Positions 17,431 through 26,203 of a stretch of DNA of 64,000 nt are shown here, piece by piece. The position numbers and the translations under genes are program-made. The notes beneath the pieces are model-generated. The model saw nothing but the letters and a program-made list of their open reading frames with translations, did not search any database and was not told the DNA's origin. The first letter of the stretch is position 1, and every line of letters begins with the position of its first letter. The DNA comes from Arthrobacter sp. KBS0703 (lineage in GTDB: Bacteria; Actinomycetota; Actinomycetes; Actinomycetales; Micrococcaceae), in assembly GCF_002008315.2 (NCBI RefSeq), contig NZ_MVDG02000001.1, positions 3,038,001 through 3,102,000 of the forward strand, given 5' to 3'.

Positions 17431-18444
17431 TCAGCTGTAGAGGGCGGGCTTGGAGTTCAGCTTCACGGCGACCTTTTCGCCGTTCTTCTGCGCCTCAACA
17501 CCGGCTTCGCAGCACGCGGCGGTGGCGTAGCCGTCCCAGGCGGTGGGGCCGCCGATCTCGCCGCGAAGGGCGGCGTCCACCCAGGCCTGGATTTCGACGT
17601 CGTACGCGGCGCCGAAGCGCTCTTCGAAGCCGGGGGTGACGTTGCCGCCCCAGCGGCCGGCGCTGCGGGTGTACGGACCCGTGTCGCCGCCGATGCTCAC
17701 GATGCCGTCTTCGAAGGAGGCCTGCGTGGCCACTTCGTAGCCGAACTTGGCGTTGACGTAAATTTCGACGTCGGCCAGGACGCCGGACTCGGTCTCGATC
17801 AGGACGTGCTGGGGATCGTGCTGGCCGGCCGGGGCGTTCTTCGTGGCCTTGCCCAGCCGGACCTGGACGCTGGTGATTTCCTCGCCGGTGAAGAAGCGGA
17901 TGGCGTCGAACTCGTGCACCACCGAGTCGTTGATCAGCATCTCGTTGGTGAAGCCCGCGGGGGTGGTCGGGTTGCGGTGCTGGTGGTGGAGCATCAGCAG
18001 TTCGCCGAGCTCGCCGCTGCGGATCATGGAGCCGAGGGCCGCGTATTCGGCGTCGAAGCGGCGCATGAAGCCCACCTGGATGCGCTTGCGGCCCAGTTTT
18101 TCCTCGGCCTGGACGATCTTCCAGGACGACGCGGCGTCCGGGGTGAGCGGCTTCTCGCACAGGATGGGGATGTCCTTGGCAATTGCCTTGAGCAGGATGT
18201 CCTCGTGCAGGAAACCGGGCGTGGCGATCAGGACGGCGTTGACGTCGCCGTTGTTGAGGGCTTCCTCGGCGTCGGCCAGGGCCACCGCGCCCGGAATGCC
18301 CTCGACGGCGGCCTGCGCACGGGCGAGGTCGACATCGACGACGGCGGCGACTTCAGCGCCGTGGATGCGCTTGCTGAGGCGCTGGATGTGGTCCGCGCCC
18401 ATGCGGCCGGCGCCGATAACGGCGACGCGAAGGGTTTCAGTCAT
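17431..18444 (-). CDS. iolG: Inositol 2-dehydrogenase
   Basis: 337 residues. The ATG at 18444 is preferred because AAGGA lies 7 bases before it; another ATG at 18450 is too close. Rossmann fold VAVIGAGRMGADHIQR, CEKPLTPD around residue 100, and the substrate motif VVHEFDAIRF around residue 180. It closely resembles C. glutamicum IolG in layout and sequence as I remember it. IolG oxidises myo-inositol to 2-keto-myo-inositol (scyllo-inosose) with NAD, the first step of the pathway. It lies directly after iolE. Confidence 0.85.
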   Translation of the reverse strand: MTETLRVAVIGAGRMGADHIQRLSKRIHGAEVAAVVDVDLARAQAAVEGIPGAVALADAEEALNNGDVNAVLIATPGFLHEDILLKAIAKDIPILCEKPLTPDAASSWKIVQAEEKLGRKRIQVGFMRRFDAEYAALGSMIRSGELGELLMLHHQHRNPTTPAGFTNEMLINDSVVHEFDAIRFFTGEEITSVQVRLGKATKNAPAGQHDPQHVLIETESGVLADVEIYVNAKFGYEVATQASFEDGIVSIGGDTGPYTRSAGRWGGNVTPGFEERFGAAYDVEIQAWVDAALRGEIGGPTAWDGYATAACCEAGVEAQKNGEKVAVKLNSKPALYS

Positions 18445-18479
18445 TGTCATTTCCTTACGTTTCGGGTGCCAGGCGGCGG

Positions 18480-19391
18480 TTAGTTGACGGCCGTGCGGGA
18501 GCCGCAGGAGAGCAGGTAGTTGCGCGTGCGCTTGGCGATCGGCATGGGGACGTCGAAGGCCACCGGGTACATGTCCTGCTCCACGATGCCGAAGATGGGG
18601 CGGTTCAGTGCCTCCACCGCTTCAATGACGGCGCGGAGGTCAGGCAGCCCGTTCGGCGGCTCGGTCATGACGCCGGCGAGGTTGGCTGCGGCCCAGGTCA
18701 TGTTTTCCTCGTTGACCTTCTTGAGGATGTCCGGGTTGATCTGCTTCAGGTGCAGGTAGCCGATGCGGTCCGGGTAGTTCTTGATCAGCTCGAGGCTGGA
18801 GGCCCCGCAGTATTCGGCGTGGCCTGTGTCCAGGCACAGGTTCAGGTATTTCGAATCCGTGGCGGCCAGCAGGGTTTCGATGTCTTCCTGGGCCCCGACG
18901 TGGGAATCGGCGTGGGAATGGAACTGCTGCTTCAGGCCGAAGTCGTCCAGCAGGGTCTTGCCCAGGCGGTTGTGGCCGGCGAACAGGTCGCTCCAGGCCT
19001 TCTCCGTCAGCTGGCCGCTTTCCACCGCCTCGCCGGTGACGTCATCGCGCCACATGGCCGGGATGACCACGATGTGCTCGCCGCCCATGGCTGCCGTGAG
19101 TTCGGCAACCTTGCGGGCCGGCTCCCAGGCGGTTTCCCACTGGTCCAGTCCGCGGTGGAACGCGGTGAACACGGTTCCTGCGGTGACCTTAAGGTCGCGG
19201 GCCTTGAGCTCCTCGGCCAGCCGGCTGGGATCGTTCGGCAGGTAGCCGTAGGGGCCGAGTTCGATCCACTTGTAGCCGGATTCGGCCACTTCGTCGAGGA
19301 ACCGCTCCCACGGTGTCTGCTTGGGGTCGTCCGCGAACCAGACGCCCCAGGAGTCCGGTGCCGTGCCGATGATCAGCTTGTTTTCAGTCAT
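18480..19391 (-). CDS. iolE: Inosose (2-keto-myo-inositol) dehydratase
   Basis: 303 residues with the IolE N-terminus LIIGTAPDSWGVWFADDP and a TIM barrel with metal-ligand-like residues in CLDTGHAEYCG, YLHLKQIN and IVEQDMYP. IolE removes water from 2-keto-myo-inositol to give 3D-(3,5/4)-trihydroxycyclohexane-1,2-dione. It lies between iolA and iolG on the same strand with about 30-base gaps, consistent with one transcript. IolI-type isomerases share the fold, but the N-terminal signature favours IolE. Confidence 0.87.
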   Translation of the reverse strand: MTENKLIIGTAPDSWGVWFADDPKQTPWERFLDEVAESGYKWIELGPYGYLPNDPSRLAEELKARDLKVTAGTVFTAFHRGLDQWETAWEPARKVAELTAAMGGEHIVVIPAMWRDDVTGEAVESGQLTEKAWSDLFAGHNRLGKTLLDDFGLKQQFHSHADSHVGAQEDIETLLAATDSKYLNLCLDTGHAEYCGASSLELIKNYPDRIGYLHLKQINPDILKKVNEENMTWAAANLAGVMTEPPNGLPDLRAVIEAVEALNRPIFGIVEQDMYPVAFDVPMPIAKRTRNYLLSCGSRTAVN

Positions 19392-19422
19392 GACAGCGTT
19401 GTCTTTCTTCTTGGGCCCGGAC

Positions 19423-20940
19423 TCAGTTGGACGGGAAGTTGTACGAGGCGCCGGAGGCGTGGGTGGGCTCGGGCCAGCGCGACGTCACTACTTTGCCGCG
19501 GGTGTAGAAGGAGACGCCCTCGGGGCCGTAGATGTGCTTGTCCCCGAACAGCGAGGCCTTCCAGCCGCCGAAGGAGTGGTAGGCCACCGGGACGGGCAGC
19601 GGCACGTTGATGCCGATCATGCCGACTTGCACGGAGCGCTGGAACTTGCGGGCGTTCGCGCCGGAGGAGGTGAAGATGGCGGTGCCGTTGCCGTAGGGGT
19701 TGGCGTTGATGAGCTTGATGCCGGCGTCGAGGTCGTCGACGCGGACGACTACGAGGACCGGGCCGAAGATTTCCTCGGTGTAGGCGGTCATTTCGGTTTT
19801 GACGTGGTCCAGGACGGTGGGGCCGACCCAGAAGCCTTCTTCGTGGCCGGGAACCACGAGGTCGCGGCCGTCCACCACCATGGCGGCGCCCGCGGCTTCG
19901 GCCTCGGTGACGATCTTGACGATGCGTTCCTTGGACGCCGGCGTGATGACCGGGCCCATTTCGGCGTCGGGCGCGGTGCCGTTGTTGACCTTGACGGCCA
20001 GGGCGCGCTCTTCGACCTTCTTGACCAGCAGTTCGGCGGCATCGCCGACGGCGACGGCGACGGAGATGGCCATGCAGCGTTCACCGGCGGAACCGAAGGC
20101 GGCGGCGGCCAGGTGGTCGGCGGCGTTGTCGAGGTCGGCGTCGGGCATCACGATGGCGTGGTTCTTCGCACCGCCCAGGGCCTGGACCCGCTTGCCGTGC
20201 TTGGTGGCCGTCTCGTGCACGTACTGGGCGATCGGGGTGGAGCCGACGAACGAGATGCCGTCCACGTCCGGGTGGGTCAGGAGTCCCTCAACGGTCTCCT
20301 TGTCACCGTGCAGGACCTGGAAGACGCCGTCGGGCAGGCCGGCCTGCTTCCACAGCCTGGCCAGCAGCATCGAGGCGGAGGGGTCGCGCTCGGAGGGCTT
20401 GAGGATGAAGGCGTTGCCGGTGGCGATGGCCATGGGCGCCATCCACAGCGGCACCATCACGGGGAAGTTGAACGGCGTGATGCCGGCCACGACGCCGAGC
20501 GGTTCGCGGAAGGAGAAGACGTCGATGCCGGTGGAGACCTGGTCCGAGTAGTCGCCCTTGAGCAGGGTCGGGATGCCGCAGGCGAACTCGATGACCTCCA
20601 GGCCGCGGCCGATTTCGCCCTTGGCGTCGGAGAGGACCTTGCCGTGCTCGGCGGTGATCAGCTCGGCCAGTTCATCAACGTGGGCGGCGACGAGTTCGCG
20701 GAACTTGAACAGCACCGTGGTGCGCTTGGCCAGGGAGATGTCGCCCCAGCTGTCAGCGGCGGCGCGGGCCGCGGCAACGGTGGTGTCCAGGTCGGCCCGG
20801 TTCGCCAGCCGCAGTTTGCCACTGACCGCGCCCGTGGCGGGGTTGTAGACGGGCTGGGTGCGGCTGCCTTCGCCGGCGGTCTCGGCGCCGTTGATGAAGT
20901 GGTGGATCGTGGTGGTGCTCTGGTCAGTTATGGCAGTCAT
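19423..20940 (-). CDS. iolA: Methylmalonate-semialdehyde / malonate-semialdehyde dehydrogenase (CoA-acylating)
   Basis: 505 residues. Aldehyde-dehydrogenase fold with the MMSDH-specific block ITPFNFPVMVPLWM, the cofactor motif FVGSTPIAQY and the catalytic Cys in AFGSAGERCMA (about residue 290). The enzyme turns malonate semialdehyde, from the last aldol cleavage of inositol, into acetyl-CoA and CO2, and can also serve valine breakdown (mmsA). It follows iolD in the operon, supporting the inositol role. Confidence 0.92.
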   Translation of the reverse strand: MTAITDQSTTTIHHFINGAETAGEGSRTQPVYNPATGAVSGKLRLANRADLDTTVAAARAAADSWGDISLAKRTTVLFKFRELVAAHVDELAELITAEHGKVLSDAKGEIGRGLEVIEFACGIPTLLKGDYSDQVSTGIDVFSFREPLGVVAGITPFNFPVMVPLWMAPMAIATGNAFILKPSERDPSASMLLARLWKQAGLPDGVFQVLHGDKETVEGLLTHPDVDGISFVGSTPIAQYVHETATKHGKRVQALGGAKNHAIVMPDADLDNAADHLAAAAFGSAGERCMAISVAVAVGDAAELLVKKVEERALAVKVNNGTAPDAEMGPVITPASKERIVKIVTEAEAAGAAMVVDGRDLVVPGHEEGFWVGPTVLDHVKTEMTAYTEEIFGPVLVVVRVDDLDAGIKLINANPYGNGTAIFTSSGANARKFQRSVQVGMIGINVPLPVPVAYHSFGGWKASLFGDKHIYGPEGVSFYTRGKVVTSRWPEPTHASGASYNFPSN

Positions 20941-20988
20941 GGGACTCTTCCTTGAGTGGTCGAAGGGTGCTGTTGTTCGCGGAGGGGA

Positions 20989-22950
20989 TCAGCCCAGCAG
21001 CTTGCGCTGGCGGCTCTTGTGGTCGGTGTAGGCCTTGAAGGCCTGCTGCGTGGAGTCGAGGTCGGAAACCTGGGAGACGGGCACGTCCCACCATGATTCG
21101 GAGCTCGGGGCGTCCAGCAGCGGGTCGGATTCGACGTGGATCAGGATGGGGCCGCCGCGTTCCGGTGCGGCCTTGGCGTCGCGGATGGCCTGCTCGAGTT
21201 CGGCAATGACCTTCTCCCCCGGTTCGATCCGGATCACCTTCACGCCGAGGCTTTCGGCGTTCAGGGCCAGGTCCACCGGGAGGGTCTCGCCTTCGTCGAA
21301 GCTGTGCTGCTCCTCGTTCAGGGCACGGTACTGGGTGCCGAAACGCTGGGAGCCAAGGGACTCGGAGAGGGATCCGATGGAAGCGTAGCCGTGGTTCTGG
21401 ATCAGGACCACGATCAGCTTGATGCGCTCGGCGACGGCGGTGACCAGTTCGGTGTGCATCATCAGGTAGGAGCCGTCCCCCACCATCACGACGACGTCGC
21501 GCTGGGCGCCGCCCGCTGCCGCCTCTGTCTCTTATACACATCTAGATGCGCGCTTGACGACACATCTAGATGTGTATAAGAGACAGATGCAGGAGTAGGC
21601 GTACTCGACGTGGTAGCCGAACGGGTCACGCACGCGCCACATCTTGTGCAGGTCGCCCGGGAGCGAGCCGGCAGCACAGATGACGACGTCCTGGGCGTCC
21701 ATGGCCCGGCTCGTGGCGCCGATGATTTCGTTCTGCGCCGGCAGGGGCGTGAACCGCGTGCCAAACGCTTCGTCCACGGTGGCGTCCCAGCGCTTCTTCT
21801 GCGCGGCGACCTGCTGTTCCAGGTCGGCGCCCACACGGTAGCCGCCCAGGGCCTGGTTCAGCTTGATGAGGGCCTTCCGGGCGTCGGCCACGATGGGCAG
21901 CGTGGTGCCGTGCTTGTAGGCGTCGATGGCGGCGACGTTGATGTTGACGAACTTTACGTCCGGGTTCTGGAACGCGGTCCGCGAGGCGGTGGTGAAGTCC
22001 TCGTAGCGGGTGCCGATCCCGATGATGAGGTCCGCCTCGGCAGCGATGGCGTTGGCCGCCGTCGTGCCCGTGGAGCCGATGGCTCCGAGCGAGAGCTTGT
22101 GGTCCCAGGGCAGGACGCCGACGCCGGCCTGGGTGTTGCCCACGGGAATGCCGGTGAGTTCCACGAACCTGCCCAGTTCGTCGTTGGCGTAGGCGTACAG
22201 GACGCCGCCGCCGGCGATGATGAGGGGGCGCTTTGCCGCCCGGATGGCTTCGGCGGCACGGCGGATGTCGTCGTCGTCCGCGTCGGGCCGGCGGATGCGC
22301 CACTCGCGTTCGGCCAAGAACTCCTCGGGCACGTCGAAGGCCTCGGCCTGGACGTCCTGCGGCAGCGAGATGGTCACCGCGCCGGTCTCGGCCGGATCCG
22401 TCAGGACCCGCAGCCCGTGGTGGAATGCGGAGAACAGCTGCTCCGGGCGGGAGACCCGGTCGAAGAACTTGGACAGCGGACGGAAGGCGTCATTGACCGT
22501 GATGTCGTAGGCATAGGGCTGCTCGAGCTGCTGCAGGACCGGGTCCGCAGCGCGCGTGGCAAAGGTGTCGCTGGGCAGCAGCAGCACGGGCAGGCGGTTG
22601 GTGGTGGCCAGTGCCGCGCCGGTGAGCAGGTTGGAGGATCCGGGCCCGATCGAGGTGCTGATGGCGAACGTCTGGCGGCGACGGGTGTGGCGGGCGTAGC
22701 CCACTGCCTGGTGCGCCTGCGCCTGCTCGTTGCGGCCCTGGTAGTAGGGCATGATCGTCGGGTCGGCGGCCTGGTACTGCTTCAGCGCCTGCCCGACGCC
22801 GGCCACGTTGCCGTGGCCGAAGATCCCGAACGTGCCCGGAATCAGGCGTTCCCGGTAGTCCTCGCTGCCGATGCGGTCAACGGTGTACTGCTTGGAGAGG
22901 TACTCCACCACGGCCTGGGCCACGGTCATTCGGCGGGTTCCTGTTCCCAT
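20989..22950 (-). CDS. iolD: 3D-(3,5/4)-trihydroxycyclohexane-1,2-dione hydrolase, interrupted by adapter sequence
   Basis: A thiamine-diphosphate enzyme that opens the six-membered ring to 5-deoxy-D-glucuronate. The N-terminal part reads from the ATG at 22950 (three bases after the preceding stop, GGAG upstream) through FGHGNVAGVGQAL and TSIGPGSSNLLTGAAL to YHVEYAYSC. The C-terminal part resumes at RDVVVMVGDGSYLMMHTEL, the thiamine-diphosphate-binding GDGS motif, and runs to 20989. Between them 62 bases of Nextera adapter (21525-21586) introduce an in-frame TAA. By comparison with IolD proteins about 10 residues of real sequence, around GYEI, are lost. The gene is very probably intact in the organism. 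An alternative start at 22929 also has a ribosome site. Confidence 0.88.
21525..21586. other. Nextera/Tn5 adapter insertion in iolD (artefact)
   Basis: One mosaic end at 21525-21543 and its inverse at 21568-21586 flank 24 bases that include partial adapter copies and the short stretch CGCGCTTGACGA. It reads as two overlapping junction adapters. It truncates iolD in silico. Confidence 0.93.
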
Positions 22951-22953
22951 CGT

Positions 22954-23889
22954 TTACTCCGATACTTCTGTGGTGTGCGTGAGGAGGGAGGCGGCCGCGG
23001 CGACGGCGCCGGCAACGTCGCCGTCCTGCGGATACAAGAGGGTCCGTCCGACGGTGAGTCCCTGCACGCCGGGAAGGGCCAGGGCGGCTTCCCAGGTGGC
23101 AAAGACTTCGTCCTGGGTGCCCTCGGGGTCCCCGCCCAGCAGCACGGTGGGCATGGTGGTGGCGGCCATGACGCGTTCCATGTTGGCCACGACGGGCAGC
23201 TTCATCCAGGTGTAGGCGCTGGTGGATCCCAGGCCTTCGGCGATGGCCACGGACTTGATCACGGCGTCGGTGGAGAGGTCGTTACGGACCCTGCCGTTCT
23301 CGCGGACCGAGAGGAACGGCTCCACCATGGCGATCAGCCTGCGCTCGGCGAGCGAATCGATGGCCTTGGCCGTTGCCTCCAGCATGGACACGGTGTCCGG
23401 GTCCCCGAGGCAGATGCGGGTGAGCATCTTGCCGCCGTCGGCTCCGAGCGCCTCGAGGGCCGCGGCCGTGTGGCCGGTGAACCGGTCATCGAATTCGTTG
23501 ACCAGTCCGGTGAGCCCGCCGCGGTTCATCGAACCGAACAGCAGCTTGCCGTCCAGCGCTCCGAGCAGCAGCAGGTCATCCATGATGTCCGGTGAGGCAA
23601 GCACGCCGTCCACGTCCGGGTTGGCCAGGGCAATCCGCAGCCGGTCCAGGAGCTGGCGGCGGTCCGCCATGGCCACCGGATCGCTGCCCACCGCCAGGGC
23701 GCCGCGTGCCGGGTGGTCGGCGGCAACAATGAAGTTCTGCTTGCCGGATCTGGGGCCGGGGTGGCGGCGCCGGGCCTTGGCGGCGCGGGCAACGGCGTCC
23801 GGATCTTCCAGGCGGATGGCGCTGAGGTGCGCGTAGCGGCGGGGGTCGTCATCCACCGAGAGGGTGGCGGTACCGGGATTGAGGCTCAC
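22954..23889 (-). CDS. Cgl0159-family (beta/alpha)8-barrel protein, candidate aldolase of the iol pathway
   Basis: 311 residues with a GTG start whose GTGA overlaps the iolC stop. The sequence resembles the Cgl0159 family of class I aldolase-like barrels found in actinobacterial iol clusters. ADHPARGAL early and KLPVVANMERVMAATTMPTVLLGG (shown in part: TMPTVLLGGDPEG) near the end fit a phosphosugar barrel; the lysine in YTWMKLPVV is a candidate Schiff-base residue. No IolJ-type aldolase is present in the window, so this protein may cleave 2-deoxy-5-keto-gluconate 6-phosphate. That role is inference from context. Confidence 0.72.
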   Translation of the reverse strand: MSLNPGTATLSVDDDPRRYAHLSAIRLEDPDAVARAAKARRRHPGPRSGKQNFIVAADHPARGALAVGSDPVAMADRRQLLDRLRIALANPDVDGVLASPDIMDDLLLLGALDGKLLFGSMNRGGLTGLVNEFDDRFTGHTAAALEALGADGGKMLTRICLGDPDTVSMLEATAKAIDSLAERRLIAMVEPFLSVRENGRVRNDLSTDAVIKSVAIAEGLGSTSAYTWMKLPVVANMERVMAATTMPTVLLGGDPEGTQDEVFATWEAALALPGVQGLTVGRTLLYPQDGDVAGAVAAAASLLTHTTEVSE

Positions 23890-24899
23890 AGGGCCGCTCC
23901 TTCGGGGGCGAGTTGGCTGGCATTCTTGCCGGGGACCAGGCGTCCGCGTTCGGCCAGCAGCGAGGTGACCTCGGCCGGCGTCGGCATGGCATCGGCGCAG
24001 GACAGCCGGGAGGCGACGAGCGCGCCCGCGGCGTTGGCGTAGTCGAGCACCTGGGCCAGCGGCCAGCCGGACAGCAGTCCGTGGCAGAAGGCGCCGCCGA
24101 AGGAGTCTCCTGCACCGAGGCCGTTGACGGTTTCCACCGGCACGGGGGCGGAGACCACGCGCTCGGTGCGGGTCTTGGCCATGACGCCTTCGGGCCCGAG
24201 TTTGACGACGGCGATTTCCACGCCGGCGGCGAGCAGCCGGTCCGCCTGCTCGTCGGGGGTTCCCTCACCGACGGCGACGGCGCACTCCTGGTCGTTGCCG
24301 ATGGCCACGGTGACGTGCGGCAGGACCTTGGCAACCTCGGCGCGGGCTTCCTCCTCGGAGGCCCAGAACATGGGGCGGTAGTCCAGGTCCAGGATGGTGT
24401 ACTGGCCTTCGCGCAGCTCGGTGCGGGGCCGTGCCTCATGGGCTTTGATGTGCGCCTCGCGGCTGGGTTCCTGGCACAGGCCGGTCACGGTGGACCAGAA
24501 GATCCCGGCACCCTTGATGGCCTCGAGATCCAGCTCGTCGGCCTTGATCTGCAGGTCCGGCGCCGTGGGGAAGCGGCCGTAGAAATACAGCGGAAAATCG
24601 TGGGGCGGCTTGACCGCACAAAAGGTTACGGCCGTGGGGTATTCCTTCACCGGCGTGACGAACGAGTCGTCCACGTTGAACTTGCGCAGTTCGCGGTGCA
24701 GGTAGTTCCCGAAGGCGTCATCTCCTGTCCGGGTGATGACGGCCGCGCGGCGGCCGTGGCGGGCAGCGGCCACGGCAACATTGGACGGGGAGCCACCGAG
24801 GTACTTGCCGAAGGACGTCACGTCCTCCAGGTCCACCCCAATGTCGTTCGGGTAGATATCAACGCTGATGCGCCCGATCGTGAGCAGTTCGTGGGTCAC
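23886..24899 (-). CDS. iolC: 5-dehydro-2-deoxygluconokinase
   Basis: 337 residues, PfkB/ribokinase family, GTG start at 24899. Motif 1 is around GKYLGGSPSNVAVAAARHG and motif 2, with the catalytic Asp, is VNGLGAGDSFGGAFCHGL. IolC phosphorylates 2-deoxy-5-keto-D-gluconate with ATP. It is the first gene of the eight-gene iol operon; two operator-like repeats and a TTGACA box lie about 125 bases upstream. Confidence 0.9.
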   Translation of the reverse strand: MTHELLTIGRISVDIYPNDIGVDLEDVTSFGKYLGGSPSNVAVAAARHGRRAAVITRTGDDAFGNYLHRELRKFNVDDSFVTPVKEYPTAVTFCAVKPPHDFPLYFYGRFPTAPDLQIKADELDLEAIKGAGIFWSTVTGLCQEPSREAHIKAHEARPRTELREGQYTILDLDYRPMFWASEEEARAEVAKVLPHVTVAIGNDQECAVAVGEGTPDEQADRLLAAGVEIAVVKLGPEGVMAKTRTERVVSAPVPVETVNGLGAGDSFGGAFCHGLLSGWPLAQVLDYANAAGALVASRLSCADAMPTPAEVTSLLAERGRLVPGKNASQLAPEGAAL

Positions 24900-24999
24900 G
24901 GTGATCGTGGACCTTTCTGTTTGAACTCTGTACCTCTAAGCAGCCGAACGGCCAGGGCTACGGTGCCTCGCGGCCCCCGTGAGCGGGACCACATCCACT

Positions 25000-25043
25000 A
25001 CTTTGCCCTAGAATTCATGTCCTGTCAAAGGTTTGTACTGACA
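25000..25043 (-). promoter_or_regulatory. iolC operon promoter with two IolR-like operator copies
   Basis: TGTCCTGTCA (25018-25027) and TGTACTGACA (25034-25043) are direct repeats 16 bases apart, each one mismatch from the operator found before the ABC operon. The first overlaps a minus-strand TTGACA (25028-25023). A 17-base spacer leads to a weak -10, CAAAGT (25005-25000). An operator over the -35 box fits repression. Confidence 0.5.
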
Positions 25044-25132
25044 TATTTACAACTTGCATCCGCGCGGTTGGAACGCAATTAGACCGCTCTAACGGCCAAG
25101 GCCGCCAGACCTGGGCCGGGCCTGCCTCTTGG

Positions 25133-25537
25133 CTACTTCTTGGGTACCGCAAGCTCGCCCGTGACGTACTGCGCGCGGCCGAACCCGAACGACCAGTCGC
25201 CGGCGGTGTTTTCCACATAGCCGATGAAGACGTTCTCACCGGCAACGCCGAGTTGTCCGAGCCGGTCCGCCACGGCGGCGAAGAGTGACTGCTTGGCCTC
25301 CTGGCTGCGGCCACCCTGCGTGAAGATCTGGATCATGACCACGTCCGCCGTGCGGTCGAAGCCCAGGCCCGCGTCCTGCGCGACGATCTGCCCGGCCGGG
25401 TGCTCGGTCAGGATGTGGAAGTAGTCTCGCTCGGGGATGCCGTATTCGGCCAGAATGGCATCGTGGATGCCCCGGCTTAGACTAGCCAGCTCTTCCGGAC
25501 TGCGGCCTGCATTGACGTCGATTCGAACCAGTGGCAT
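25133..25537 (-). CDS. Tautomerase-family protein
   Basis: 134 residues from the ATG at 25537, chosen because it places proline second (MPLVRIDVNAG), the catalytic N-terminal Pro-1 of tautomerases, and has GGGAG upstream. The frame is open 15 codons further but would bury that proline. The body ILTEHPAGQIVAQD and the FTQGGRSQEAKQSLFAAV block fit the 4-oxalocrotonate tautomerase-like superfamily. These enzymes interconvert keto and enol forms. An exact copy of the inositol operator core lies 21 bases before the start, suggesting it belongs to the inositol regulon. Confidence 0.8.
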   Translation of the reverse strand: MPLVRIDVNAGRSPEELASLSRGIHDAILAEYGIPERDYFHILTEHPAGQIVAQDAGLGFDRTADVVMIQIFTQGGRSQEAKQSLFAAVADRLGQLGVAGENVFIGYVENTAGDWSFGFGRAQYVTGELAVPKK

Positions 25538-25557
25538 GTTCCGCTCCCTTGCTAGTT

Positions 25558-25567
25558 TGTCCTGACA
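25558..25567. promoter_or_regulatory. IolR-like operator, site before the tautomerase gene
   Basis: TGTCCTGACA within TAGTTTGTCCTGACAT (25553-25568), identical over 16 bases to the site upstream of the ABC operon, 15 kb away. It sits immediately upstream of the tautomerase ribosome site, so a bound repressor would cover the transcription start region. Confidence 0.6.
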
Positions 25568-25634
25568 TACTATCAAACTCACGGGACCGGCGTACAGGCG
25601 CGGGCCGGCCGCATTTGGAGCGCTTCTTAAAGAC

Positions 25635-25686
25635 GTACGACGGCGGCGGTCACCTTCGCGCAGAAGGTGACCGCCCGCCGTCGTAC
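25635..25686 (-). terminator. Long hairpin terminator after the ArsR/SRPBCC operon
   Basis: GTACGACGGCGG and CGGTCACCTTC on the left pair with GAAGGTGACCG and CCGCCGTCGTAC on the right: about 23 pairs with a single bulged base and a 5-base loop. It lies 44 bases after the stop of the minus-strand SRPBCC gene. No clear T-run follows. Confidence 0.6.
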
Positions 25687-25729
25687 TTCTGGAATTATCG
25701 GCTTCGGAGTTCTCGCCGGTGCGCCGAAA

Positions 25730-26203
25730 TCACTTGGCGAGCAGCTCGTCCAGGCGCTCGTAGCCCTCGGTCATGCCGCCTTCCATGCCGGACTGGGCCA
25801 TGCCGTCGCGGGCTTCCATGCTGGGGTAGACGGAATGCCCCCTGATCTTGGAACGGCCGCCGCCCAGGTCCTCGAAGTTCATGAATTCGATGCTGACAAT
25901 GTCCGGGTAGCCGCTGAACTCGAAGGTCTGGATGGCGAAGTCGTTCTCGCGGACGGTGTGGAAGATGCCGCTGAATGCGTAGGTCACACCGTCCGGACCG
26001 GTGTGGTTGTAGAGGTAGGTGCCGCCGGAGCGGAAATCATAGTGGTCGATGTCGATGTTCGTGTTCCGCGGGCCCAGCCACTGGCTGATCAGCCCGGGCT
26101 CCTTGTGGGCGCGGAAAACGTCGGCAACCGGGAAATCGAATTCCCGCTCGAAGTCGATGAACGGGACGCCGTCGGGGACGGTGAGTTTAAGTGGGTTGCT
26201 CAT
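25730..26203 (-). CDS. SRPBCC (AHSA1-type) protein paired with ArsR
   Basis: 157 residues with the AHSA1/CalC layout: EREFDFPVADVFRAHKEPGLISQWLGP at the start (shown in part: FRAHKEPGLISQWLGP), a central GGTYLYNHTGPDG sheet, and a final helix MTEGYERLDELL. It overlaps the upstream ArsR gene by 17 bases. ArsR-SRPBCC pairs are common in soil actinomycetes and firmicutes; the partner is thought to bind a small hydrophobic ligand, but its activity is unknown. Confidence 0.82.
   Translation of the reverse strand: MSNPLKLTVPDGVPFIDFEREFDFPVADVFRAHKEPGLISQWLGPRNTNIDIDHYDFRSGGTYLYNHTGPDGVTYAFSGIFHTVRENDFAIQTFEFSGYPDIVSIEFMNFEDLGGGRSKIRGHSVYPSMEARDGMAQSGMEGGMTEGYERLDELLAK

Noticed and set aside
19321..20955. 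544-codon plus-strand frame opposite iolA.
   Set aside because: Shadow of the aldehyde dehydrogenase, with no motif or ribosome site.
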